Part shown: positions 1-5,450 of the stretch, one piece after another
Layout: every line of letters begins with the position of its first letter
Position numbering within the stretch: the first letter of the stretch is position 1
DNA from: Halomonas sp.
GTDB taxonomy: Bacteria > Pseudomonadota > Gammaproteobacteria > Pseudomonadales > Halomonadaceae
Reading direction: 5' to 3'
NCBI GenBank assembly: GCA_007129225.1
Contig: SKVX01000553.1
Coordinates: 1-5,450, forward strand
Length of the DNA stretch: 5,450 nucleotides
Position numbers and translations under genes: made by a program
The notes under the pieces: model-generated
Told to the model about the DNA's origin: nothing
The model's input: the letters and a program-made list of their open reading frames with translations, nothing else
Database searches by the model: none

Positions 1-11
1 AAGGCGGGAAA

Positions 12-30
12 TCGGTCACAAAGTGACCGA
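12..30. repeat. Perfect hairpin / dyad, 8-bp arms
   Basis: TCGGTCAC, then AAA, then GTGACCGA: a perfect inverted repeat with a 3-base loop. No T-run follows on either strand, so it is not a canonical intrinsic terminator. It could be a protein-binding dyad or an RNA hairpin at the end of a gene lying to the left. The sequence alone does not decide. Confidence 0.5.
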
Positions 31-244
31 CTCTCGCGCCATCCAGCATGAAGAGCTGGCCTGCTCACCCGCCAGGCCGAACTCGCGACACTGGTGCAAT
101 ATTCAGGCTAGCCTTGCCGGTGAATACCAACAACAGCGGTGCCAAAAAGGGGAAAAATAACGGCCTTTGTTCCCACCACCTAGTTGGCAAATCGGCTCAA
201 TGGCATAAAGCGGCCATGACTCACCACCACACAAGAAAAGAACG

Positions 245-271
245 TTGTTGGAGGTAGCTTTAGCTCGCGAC
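245..271 (+). repeat. REP-like repeat, left outer copy
   Basis: This 27-base segment starts TTGTTGGAGGTAGC and ends GCTCGCGAC. Its exact reverse complement lies at 2159-2185, beyond the other end of the insertion sequence. It has the general build of a gammaproteobacterial REP element: a GT-GGAG head, an imperfect stem around a TTTA loop (GGTAGC against GCTCGC) and a GCGA tail. It is either half of a REP doublet split by the IS, or the true outer end of a longer mobile unit. Confidence 0.7.
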
Positions 272-376
272 CGCGGTGTTGCCAACCTTGGAGAGAGCAA
301 CAACAATAGCGCGGCGCAGAAAGCAAGGAAACCAGCCGCCTCTGCTTCCATCACTGAGATAGAACCTCAGCCCAGT

Positions 377-406
377 GGCAGGAATCGGCCGAGGCTGTGT
401 GAAAAC
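377..406 (+). repeat. Left inverted repeat of the IS1182-family element
   Basis: Thirty bases from GGCAGGAA to GTGTGAAAAC. They match the reverse complement of 2063-2092 except at 385 and 388. The inner 18 bases (CCGAGGCTGTGTGAAAAC, 389-406) are identical in both arms. The match stops abruptly outward of 377. Confidence 0.8.
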
Positions 407-417
407 GTGGCTCCCGC

Positions 418-423
418 TATACT
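418..423 (+). promoter_or_regulatory. Candidate -10 box for the transposase gene
   Basis: TATACT matches the sigma-70 -10 consensus at five of six positions. Start of transcription would fall near 430, shortly before the ribosome binding site at 442-446. The -35 region would lie inside the left inverted repeat (around 395-400) but is a poor match to TTGACA, so this promoter would be weak or need help. Confidence 0.35.
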
Positions 424-441
424 CTACCCATGACAGCTCGT

Positions 442-446
442 GGAGG
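442..446 (+). promoter_or_regulatory. Ribosome binding site that selects the transposase start
   Basis: GGAGG ends five bases before the ATG at 452. A GTG at 440 is in the same frame but has no upstream Shine-Dalgarno and overlaps this motif. ATG 452 is therefore the better start. Confidence 0.7.
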
Positions 447-451
447 TGCCG

Positions 452-1882
452 ATGAAGCGTTTCGTTTCAGGGGAGTCCCGGTCTCAAGCCACGTTGTTCC
501 CTGAGCTTCTGGATGATTTCGTCTCAGAGGACAACCCGGTCCGAGCCATCGAGGCCTTTGTCGAGACTCTCGATCTCCGACAACTCGGCTTCAAGGGAGT
601 CGATCCTCAGGCCACCGGCCGACCCGCCTATCACCCCGCTGTACTCCTGAAAATCTATCTCTACGGATACCTCAATCGTGTCCAATCCAGCCGCCGCCTG
701 GAGCGCGAGGCACAGCGCAATGTTGAGCTGATGTGGTTGACAGAGCCCCAGGCGCCGGACTTCAAGACGATTGCCGACTTTCGAAAGCACAACGGCAAGG
801 CGATCCGCGCCACCTGCCGAGACTTTGTCGTACTATGCCGGCGCCTGGGGCTCTTCTCACAAGCGATCGTTGCCATCGACGGGAGCAAGTTCAAGGCGGT
901 TAACAACCGAGACCGTAACTATACGTTTGCCAAGATGAAGCGGCGTGCAGAGGAAATCGATAAAAGCATCGAGCGTTACCTACGCCAACTCGACTCAGCT
1001 GACCAAGGCGACCCCGCTGTCACAGAGGCGCAGACAGCAAAGCTGAAGGAAAAGATCGCCGCCCTCATCGAAGAAGTACAGGAACTGCAACTCATTGAAA
1101 CACAAAGAACCAAGGCGCCTGAGCAGCAAGTCTCGTTGACAGATCCTGATTCCCGCTCCATGACGACGCGAGGTACCGGGATAGTGGGATATAACGTACA
1201 GACGGCTGTGGATGACCGGCATCACTTGATCATCGCCCATGAGGTCACCAACGTTGGTAGTGACCGCAGTCAACTTTCCCGGATGGCCAAGAAGGCGCGT
1301 GGTGCCAGCGGCATCAAAGATCTCACCGTCGTGGCTGATCGCGGTTACTTTAAGGGAGAAGAGATTCTCGAGTGCCACAAGGCCGGTATCACCACTTATC
1401 TCCCCAAACCGAACACCTCACCGAGCCAGGCCAAGGGAATGTTTCCGAGAGAGGCCTTTCTCTTCATCCCCGAAAGCAACGAATATCGCTGCCCTGCGGG
1501 AGAGCGAATGATCTGGCGTTTCAAGAGCGTCGAAAATGAACAGACGCTGCACTGCTACTGGAGTTCAGCCTGCCCGACCTGCACGAGGAAAGGGCAATGT
1601 ACAACTGGAAAATACCGGCGTATCAAACGCTGGGAGCATGAGGATGTGCTTGAGGCGGTGCAGTCTAGACTGGCCAAGAAGCCGGAAATGATGCGTCTTA
1701 GACGCCAGACAGTCGAGCACCCGTTTGGCACGCTGAAGGCTTGGATGGGAGCGACGCACTTTCTGACCAAGAGCCTCAAGAACGTCAGAACGGAAATGAG
1801 CCTTCACGTGTTGGCCTACAATATGAAACGCGTCATGAATATCCTCGGCACCAAAGGGTTGATTCAGGCGCTGCGGGCATAG
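452..1882 (+). CDS. IS1182 family transposase
   Basis: A DDE-type transposase of 476 residues that cuts and joins the ends of its own element. The N-terminal third (residues about 1-125) matches the DUF772-like domain of IS1182/IS5-related transposases, including the stretch HPAVLLKIYLYGYLNR. The RNase H-like core carries the expected acidic triad: Asp143 in AIDGSKFKA, Asp296 in VVADRGYF and Glu422 in VEHPFGTLK. Between the first two acids lies a charged helical segment (about 155-225), probably coiled coil. Before the Glu is a Cys cluster (Cys347, 368, 374, 377, 383) that could bind zinc and is usual for this family. Length is normal and the frame has no interruption. ATG 452 is preferred over GTG 440 because of the GGAGG just upstream. 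The gene is convergent with dxs, and its lower GC than the neighbouring operon fits horizontal arrival. I cannot name the specific IS. Confidence 0.93.
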   Translation: MKRFVSGESRSQATLFPELLDDFVSEDNPVRAIEAFVETLDLRQLGFKGVDPQATGRPAYHPAVLLKIYLYGYLNRVQSSRRLEREAQRNVELMWLTEPQAPDFKTIADFRKHNGKAIRATCRDFVVLCRRLGLFSQAIVAIDGSKFKAVNNRDRNYTFAKMKRRAEEIDKSIERYLRQLDSADQGDPAVTEAQTAKLKEKIAALIEEVQELQLIETQRTKAPEQQVSLTDPDSRSMTTRGTGIVGYNVQTAVDDRHHLIIAHEVTNVGSDRSQLSRMAKKARGASGIKDLTVVADRGYFKGEEILECHKAGITTYLPKPNTSPSQAKGMFPREAFLFIPESNEYRCPAGERMIWRFKSVENEQTLHCYWSSACPTCTRKGQCTTGKYRRIKRWEHEDVLEAVQSRLAKKPEMMRLRRQTVEHPFGTLKAWMGATHFLTKSLKNVRTEMSLHVLAYNMKRVMNILGTKGLIQALRA

Positions 1883-1891
1883 TGTGCCTGC

Positions 1892-1952
1892 CGCTCTCTG
1901 TAACGCCTGTAGCCTCCTGTGATGCTCTCCAGGGAAGATTTTTCAGAGAGCG
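1892..1952 (+). repeat. Long-loop inverted repeat after the transposase gene
   Basis: CGCTCTCTG (1892-1900) and CAGAGAGCG (1944-1952) are perfect 9-base complements separated by 43 bases, starting nine bases after the transposase stop codon. A run of five T (1939-1943) lies before, not after, the second arm, so this is not a standard terminator. It could stabilise or end the transposase mRNA, or serve as a structural part of the IS right end. Confidence 0.4.
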
Positions 1953-2062
1953 ATATTCTGAATAACCGCGTATGTTGCCATGACAGAAATGCTGTGAGAC
2001 GTCTTGTTGGCTGCTGAGCGTGGCCTGCCAAGCGGAAACGGGAACAGGTCACGGATTTTTGG

Positions 2063-2092
2063 GTTTTCACACAGCCTCGGTCGTTTCCTGCC
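2063..2092 (-). repeat. Right inverted repeat of the IS1182-family element
   Basis: Read on the minus strand, this repeats 377-406 with two mismatches in 30 bases. The 18 innermost bases (2063-2080) are identical to the left arm. Outside it the flanks diverge at once (CAGT on the left against GAAA on the right, same orientation). Confidence 0.8.
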
Positions 2093-2158
2093 TTTCGCTC
2101 CGTCCTCGGAAACTGCCGGTAGCAAGCTGCCCCCATCGGGCCACGACAACCTCCGCTC

Positions 2159-2185
2159 GTCGCGAGCTAAAGCTACCTCCAACAA
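2159..2185 (-). repeat. REP-like repeat, right outer copy
   Basis: The exact 27-base reverse complement of 245-271. Further out, both sides also share an ACG directly before the repeat (with one base inserted on this side), so the similarity extends slightly beyond the perfect block. Between this repeat and the IS end lie 66 bases, against 105 bases on the other side, with no similarity between the two spacers. Confidence 0.7.
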
Positions 2186-2193
2186 TCGTCGTT

Positions 2194-2210
2194 GCAGACC
2201 ATAGGTCTGC
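2194..2210. repeat. Perfect palindrome, 7-bp arms
   Basis: GCAGACC-ATA-GGTCTGC, a perfect dyad with a 3-base centre lying eight bases outside the right REP-like repeat. There is no T-run on either side. It may be a further hairpin of the repeat cluster or a protein-binding site. Confidence 0.45.
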
Positions 2211-2271
2211 TTCATGCTTGGAGTCATTTAAAGCCAGGCAGTCATTAATATTTATTACCCAACTTTACATA

Positions 2272-2305
2272 GGTGAGCACCATTTGCGAGCTTTTATTGC
2301 TCACC
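2272..2305. repeat. Inverted repeat with 18-base spacer in AT-rich spacer
   Basis: GGTGAGCA (2272-2279) and TGCTCACC (2298-2305) are perfect 8-base complements. The spacing puts arm centres 26 bases apart. No T-tract follows on either strand, so it is not an intrinsic terminator. A two-site operator or an RNA stem is possible. Confidence 0.4.
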
Positions 2306-2337
2306 GCTCAACCATCATTATTCAACGTTAATTCAAT

Positions 2338-2360
2338 AAAAAACCGGCCAATAAGGCCGG
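2338..2360 (-). terminator. Rho-independent terminator of the xseB-ispA-dxs operon
   Basis: On the minus strand the stem CCGGCC, loop TTATT and GGCCGG are followed directly by six T. The hairpin begins about 27 bases after the dxs stop codon. On the plus strand the same hairpin is followed by CTTGGT, so it should act in the dxs direction only. Confidence 0.88.
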
Positions 2361-2387
2361 CTTGGTAAGCAGTATGGTTGGGCTCGA

Positions 2388-4307
2388 TTAGCCGAGACGC
2401 GCACGAATCGCCGCTTCGATACCCGGTGCATCCAGCCCGCACTCGGCCAGCAGCTCTGCCGGCTTGCCGTGTTCGACAAAGGCGTCGGGAAGGCCGAGGT
2501 TGAGGAGTTCGACTTGCACGCCTTCGGCGGCCAGCAGCTCATTGACGGCACTGCCGGCACCGCCCGCCACGACGTTTTCTTCCAGGGTGACCAGCAGGTC
2601 GTGCTCGGCGGCGGCGGTCAGGATGGCCTCCCGGTCCAGCGGTTTGATCGAGCGCATGTTGATATGGGTGGCGTCCAGGGCGTCGGCCACCGCGGCCGCG
2701 GGGCCATTGAGGCTACCGAAGGCCAGTAGTGCGACACGGCTACCGTCGCTACCCGCCTCGCGGCGATGCTCCGCCTTGCCGATCTCCAGCGGCGCCAGGC
2801 TCGCCGGAATCGCCACGCCGGGGCCGCTGCCACGGGGATAGCGCACCGCGGCGGGGCCGGGGTAGTGATAGGCGGCGCTGAGCATGGCGCGGCACTCGGC
2901 CTCGTCGGCCGGGGCAAGCACCACCATGCCGGGCACGCAGCGCAGGTAGGAGAGATCCATGCTGCCGTGGTGGGTGGGGCCGTCCTCTCCGACCAGGCCG
3001 GCCCGGTCGATGGCGAAGGTGACGTCGAGCCCCTGCACCGCCACGTCGTGGATCAGCTGGTCGTAGCCCCGCTGCAGGAAGGTCGAGTAGATCGCCACCA
3101 CCGGCTTCATGGCCTCGCAGGCCATGCCGGCGGCCAGGGTCACCGCATGCTGCTCGGCGATGGCCACATCGTAGTAGCGCTCGGGGTACTCCTTCGAGAA
3201 GCGCACCAGGTCGGAGCCTTCGCGCATCGCCGGGGTGATCCCGATCAGGCGAGGATCACTGGACGCCATGTCACACAGCCAGTCGCCGAAGACGTTGCAG
3301 TACTTGGGCGATTTTTTCTTGGTCGGTGCAGCGGGTTTGCTCGATACGGCACCACTCTTTTCCAGCTCGCTCTTTTCCAGCTTTGTGATGGCATGGTACC
3401 CGATGGGGTCGGCCTCGCCGGGCAGGAAGCCGCGGCCCTTGCGCGTCTTGACGTGGAGGAACTGAGGACCCTCCAGGTCACGGATGTTGCGCAGGGTCTG
3501 GACCAGGGTGGGCAGGTCGTGGCCGTCCAGGGGGCCTATGTAGTTGAAGCCCATCTCCTCGAACAGCGTGGCCGGGCTGACCATGCCCTTCATGTGCTCT
3601 TCGGTGCGTCGGGCCAGCTCCAGCGCCCCCGGCAGGTGCGAGAGCACCTTCTTGCCCTCCTCGCGCATGACCAGGTAAGGCTTGCTGGAAAGTATCCCTG
3701 CCAGGTAGCTGGCGATGCCACCGACGTTCTCGGAGATCGACATCTCATTGTCGTTGAGTACCACCAGCAGGTTGGCGTCCACATGGCCGGCATGGGCCAG
3801 GGCCTCGAAGGCCATGCCTGCGGTAAGAGCGCCATCGCCGATCACCGCACAGACACGCCGCTTCTCGCCGCGAGCGCGGGCCGCCAGGGCCATGCCAAGC
3901 GCCGCCGAGATCGAGGTGCTGGAGTGGCCCACGCCGAAGGTGTCGTATTTCGACTCGGCACGGCGAGGGAAGGCGGCCAGGCCGCCGTACTGGCGAATAC
4001 TGGCCATGGCCTCGCGCCGGCCGGTGAGGATCTTGTGCGGGTAGGCCTGGTGACCCACGTCCCACACCAGCCGGTCGTGGGGTGTCTCCAGGGCGTGATG
4101 CAGCGCCACGGTGAGCTCCACCACGCCAAGGCCGGCACCGAAATGGCCACCGGAAACCCCGACGCTGTAGAGCAGGTAGGCACGCAGCTCATCGGCCAGT
4201 TGTGCCAGCTGGCCGGCGTTCATCGCCCGCAGCGCCGCCGGAGTATCCAGCGTGTCGAGCAGCGGTGTCACCGGGCGCTCGCCGGGAATTTCGTCGTAAA
4301 GCTTCAT
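2388..4307 (-). CDS. dxs: 1-deoxy-D-xylulose-5-phosphate synthase
   Basis: A cytoplasmic, thiamine-diphosphate-dependent enzyme that joins pyruvate and glyceraldehyde 3-phosphate to give DXP with loss of CO2. This is the entry step of the MEP isoprenoid pathway and also feeds thiamine and pyridoxal synthesis. The 639 residues match the usual family length. Visible landmarks are [15 protein letters not shown] (His86), [12 protein letters not shown] (127-138), the ThDP/Mg motif GDG at 157-159 closing with LNDNEMS (184-190), the catalytic Glu385 in AIAEQHAVT, and [15 protein letters not shown] (434-448). The C-terminal transketolase-like domain ends the protein. A Lys/Ser-rich linker (about 310-336) contains a 5-residue tandem repeat. 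The ATG is preceded by AGAAG five bases upstream, a modest ribosome binding site. The N-terminal KLYDEIP is the standard gammaproteobacterial start. Last gene of its operon, 51 bases after ispA. Confidence 0.97.
   Translation of the reverse strand: MKLYDEIPGERPVTPLLDTLDTPAALRAMNAGQLAQLADELRAYLLYSVGVSGGHFGAGLGVVELTVALHHALETPHDRLVWDVGHQAYPHKILTGRREAMASIRQYGGLAAFPRRAESKYDTFGVGHSSTSISAALGMALAARARGEKRRVCAVIGDGALTAGMAFEALAHAGHVDANLLVVLNDNEMSISENVGGIASYLAGILSSKPYLVMREEGKKVLSHLPGALELARRTEEHMKGMVSPATLFEEMGFNYIGPLDGHDLPTLVQTLRNIRDLEGPQFLHVKTRKGRGFLPGEADPIGYHAITKLEKSELEKSGAVSSKPAAPTKKKSPKYCNVFGDWLCDMASSDPRLIGITPAMREGSDLVRFSKEYPERYYDVAIAEQHAVTLAAGMACEAMKPVVAIYSTFLQRGYDQLIHDVAVQGLDVTFAIDRAGLVGEDGPTHHGSMDLSYLRCVPGMVVLAPADEAECRAMLSAAYHYPGPAAVRYPRGSGPGVAIPASLAPLEIGKAEHRREAGSDGSRVALLAFGSLNGPAAAVADALDATHINMRSIKPLDREAILTAAAEHDLLVTLEENVVAGGAGSAVNELLAAEGVQVELLNLGLPDAFVEHGKPAELLAECGLDAPGIEAAIRARLG
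3355..3384 (-). repeat. 15-base tandem duplication inside dxs
   Basis: Two adjacent 15-base units (3355-3369 and 3370-3384) share their first 13 bases, CTCTTTTCCAGCT on the plus strand. In the protein this gives [10 protein letters not shown], residues about 310-319, in the linker between the two ThDP-enzyme domains. The repeat is in frame and should be neutral. Confidence 0.7.
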
Positions 4308-4342
4308 GTAGGCTTCTGTCTGTCAGGGAATCGCTGAATCAC
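4304..4342 (-). other. Possible mini-ORF coupling ispA and dxs
   Basis: After the ispA stop comes GGAGG (4354-4358), too far from the dxs ATG to serve it. A 12-codon frame starting GTG at 4342 (or 15 codons from TTG at 4351) runs through the 51-base gap. Its TGA overlaps the dxs start as ATGA. Such an overlap could pass ribosomes on to dxs, whose own binding site is modest. In a gap this short the arrangement may be chance. Confidence 0.25.
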
Positions 4343-4358
4343 CGCTTTCAACGCCTCC

Positions 4359-5252
4359 TCAGTGGTCTCGTTCGATCATGTAGCGGGCCAGCTCGGCCAG
4401 CGGTGCACTCGCCTCGCCCAGCGGCCCCAGAGCCGCCAGCGCCTCCTCGGTGAGTTCGAAGGCCCGCGCCCGCGCGCCATCCAGTCCCAGCAACGCCGGG
4501 TAGGTCGGCTTGTCGCGGGCCGCATCGGCGCCGGAGGCCTTGCCCAGTGTGCGGGTATCACCGGTCACATCGAGGACGTCATCATGTATCTGGAAGGCCA
4601 GGCCAAGGGCCTTCGCATAACGCTCCAGCGCCGCCACCCGGGGGTCGCTCTCGACCACCGCCGTCAGCGCCCCCATGCGCACCGCGGCACGAATCAGCGC
4701 GCCGGTCTTGTGGGCATGCATGGTGGCCAGGGCCTCGACGTCAGGGTGGCCGCCAACCGCCGCCAGGTCCAGCGCCTGACCGCCCACCATCCCGTCCCGG
4801 CCGGCAGCCTGGGCCAGGGTCAGCATCAGCGCCGGCAGCCGAGGATGGGCGGCACTGGCCAGTACCTCGAAGGCGAGGGTCTGCAGGGCATCGCCGGCGA
4901 GTATCGCCGTGGCCTCGTCAAAGGCGCGATGGACCGTGGGCTGGCCGCGGCGCAGGTCGTCGTCGTCCATGGCGGGCAGGTCGTCGTGCACCAGGGAGTA
5001 GGCGTGTACCAGCTCCACCGCGGCAGCCGAAGGGTCCAGGTCGTCGTCGGTGGCGCCCAGGGCGCGGCCGGCCAGGTAGACCAGCACGGGCCGCAGCCGC
5101 TTGCCACCCACCAGCAGCCCGTGGCGCATGGCCTCTTCCAGGCGGGGCGCTGGCGCCAGGCGTGCATCGAAGGCACGCGCCAGGTAGCAATCCACCCGAG
5201 CACGGTCGGCAGCCAGGCCCGCCAGGAAAGCGTCAGCGCTCACTATCGCCAT
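4359..5252 (-). CDS. ispA: (2E,6E)-farnesyl diphosphate synthase
   Basis: A trans-prenyltransferase that adds IPP to DMAPP and then to GPP, giving the C15 precursor of quinone side chains and undecaprenyl carrier. The 297 residues are normal for bacterial IspA. The IPP-binding GGKRLRP is at 49-55. The first aspartate-rich motif, [10 protein letters not shown] (90-99), has the two-residue insertion of bacterial FPP synthases. Tyr85, five residues before it, is the aromatic residue associated with C15 product length. HKTGAL is at 181-186 and the second aspartate motif, QIHDDVLD, at 221-228. Start choice: ATG 5252 overlaps xseB by 20 bases with GGAGAGG directly in front. The in-frame GTG at 5243 (294 residues, beginning VSADAF) has that motif at nine bases and is also plausible. 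A longer frame to 5357 merely runs through xseB. Lies in an operon with xseB and dxs. Confidence 0.95.
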   Translation of the reverse strand: MAIVSADAFLAGLAADRARVDCYLARAFDARLAPAPRLEEAMRHGLLVGGKRLRPVLVYLAGRALGATDDDLDPSAAAVELVHAYSLVHDDLPAMDDDDLRRGQPTVHRAFDEATAILAGDALQTLAFEVLASAAHPRLPALMLTLAQAAGRDGMVGGQALDLAAVGGHPDVEALATMHAHKTGALIRAAVRMGALTAVVESDPRVAALERYAKALGLAFQIHDDVLDVTGDTRTLGKASGADAARDKPTYPALLGLDGARARAFELTEEALAALGPLGEASAPLAELARYMIERDH

Positions 5253-5450
5253 CCTCTCCGGAAGGTGTACTGAAGCTGTCGAAGTCGACGCCGCCATTGG
5301 GGCCCTCGACCAGGGTGCGCACCCGTAGTTCGGCCTCGTCCAGGCGACGCTGGGCATCGCGGGTCAGGCGCACACCCTGCTCGAAGGCGGCAAGCGAACC
5401 CTCCAGCGACAGGTCGCCGGACTCCAGCCGCTCCACCAACTGTTCCAGTC
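5233..5450 (-). CDS. xseB: Exodeoxyribonuclease VII small subunit, 5' end beyond window
   Basis: The small subunit of exonuclease VII, which with XseA degrades single-stranded DNA in both directions during repair. The last 72 codons are visible, starting [18 protein letters not shown], the family signature, then [21 protein letters not shown], a helical hairpin used for binding XseA. The C-terminal tail is short and acidic (SGEDGDSER). The family is usually about 80 residues, so only roughly ten N-terminal residues are missing. The TTG at 5439 is internal: the frame continues upstream to the window edge with family-like residues. The stop codon overlaps the ispA start region, suggesting translational coupling. 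Confidence 0.93.
   Translation of the reverse strand, partial: LEQLVERLESGDLSLEGSLAAFEQGVRLTRDAQRRLDEAELRVRTLVEGPNGGVDFDSFSTPSGEDGDSER

Larger units (their letters stand above)
1..376. other. Gene-poor flank left of the insertion sequence
   Basis: I recognise no gene here. The plus-strand frame beginning at base 2 stays open from the window edge to a TAA at 158-160 (52 codons). It could be the 3' tail of a gene entering from the left, but its residues (many Arg, Gln, Cys and His, no domain I know) look unlike a conserved protein. The longer frames at 48-257 and 103-354 show no family resemblance and no good ribosome binding site. The stretch holds a perfect 8-bp hairpin (12-30), a 10-base palindrome AGGCTAGCCT (105-114), a GGCCTG/CAGGCC stem (58-78) and one copy of the REP-like repeat (245-271). 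Base composition is clearly less GC-rich than in the dxs/ispA genes. Confidence 0.5.
377..2092 (+). mobile_element. Insertion sequence, IS1182 family, about 1.7 kb
   Basis: A single-gene insertion sequence bounded by 30-base terminal inverted repeats matching at 28 positions. It contains one full-length DDE transposase gene, so it looks intact and possibly active. The transposase type (N-terminal DUF772-like region, C-terminal DDE with a Cys cluster) and the overall length fit the IS1182 family. About 75 bases separate the left end from the start codon. About 210 bases lie between the stop codon and the right end, and these include a 9-bp long-loop inverted repeat. No target-site duplication is evident directly outside the 30-base repeats. 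If the mobile termini are instead the inner 18-base cores (about 389 and 2080), the trinucleotide TCG flanks both sides (385-387 and 2081-2083). If they are the outer REP-like repeats, the unit is 245-2185. Boundaries are therefore less certain than the family. Confidence 0.82.
2093..2337. other. Intergenic DNA between the IS and the dxs terminator
   Basis: No convincing gene was found. The part nearest the IS is GC-rich and palindromic. It holds the stem GGTAGCAAGCTGCC (2118-2131), which has the shape of a REP core, and the outer REP-like repeat (2159-2185). The part from about 2220 to 2337 is AT-rich (for example TTAATATTTATTA, 2244-2256) and carries two perfect dyads (2194-2210 and 2272-2305). 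The abrupt drop in GC next to the GC-rich dxs gene marks this as non-coding spacer. Confidence 0.5.

Noticed and set aside
12..30. Hairpin as a transcription terminator
   Set aside because: The stem is perfect but no T-run follows on either strand.
48..257. 69-codon plus-strand frame in the left flank
   Set aside because: No ribosome binding site, no recognisable domain, and it runs into the REP-like repeat.
1943..2227. Minus-strand frame sharing LEVALARD and RPRLCEN peptides with a plus-strand frame at 245-433
   Set aside because: The shared peptides are just translations of the outer and inner inverted repeats. The parts between are unrelated, so these are not genes.
2766..4337. 523-codon open frame on the plus strand opposite dxs
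   Set aside because: It is antisense to a clearly conserved dxs gene. GC-rich codon bias creates long opposite-strand frames, and its residues (Gly, His, Val, Gln-rich, no domain) match no family I know.
4362..5273. 303-codon open frame on the plus strand opposite ispA
   Set aside because: Antisense to ispA, with low-complexity Gly/Gln/Arg composition. It is a by-product of high GC.
5253..5357. N-terminal extension of IspA to an ATG at 5357
   Set aside because: It would lie entirely within xseB in another frame, has no homology to IspA N-termini, and better starts exist at 5252 and 5243.

Overview
The window looks like chromosome from a GC-rich gammaproteobacterium. The Dxs and IspA proteins and the gene order xseB-ispA-dxs resemble Pseudomonas/Halomonas-type genomes, and Halomonadaceae is my best guess from protein style alone. 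No RNA gene or CRISPR array was seen.

Right half (about 2338-5450, minus strand): a compact isoprenoid operon read right to left. The 3' part of xseB (exonuclease VII small subunit) overlaps the start of ispA (farnesyl diphosphate synthase). IspA is followed after 51 bases by dxs (1-deoxy-D-xylulose-5-phosphate synthase). A clear intrinsic terminator lies just past dxs. Dxs makes the first committed intermediate of the MEP pathway and IspA condenses the resulting C5 units into FPP. XseB is a DNA-repair subunit that commonly sits beside these two genes.

Left half (about 1-2331): lower-GC DNA holding one apparently intact insertion sequence of the IS1182 family. It encodes a single 476-residue DDE transposase on the plus strand, convergent with dxs. 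Near-perfect 30-base inverted repeats at 377-406 and 2063-2092 give an element of about 1.7 kb. Outside these sits a second pair, identical over 27 bases and also inverted (245-271 and 2159-2185). It resembles a REP-type palindromic repeat. Either the IS sits inside an inverted REP doublet, or the mobile unit is really about 1.94 kb and ends at the outer pair.

The remaining intergenic DNA (1-244 and 2186-2337) has no recognisable gene but carries several perfect short dyads. Nothing here amounts to a clearly new system. The points worth a second look are the nested inverted repeats around the IS, a small tandem duplication in the Dxs linker, and a mini-ORF that could couple ispA and dxs translation.
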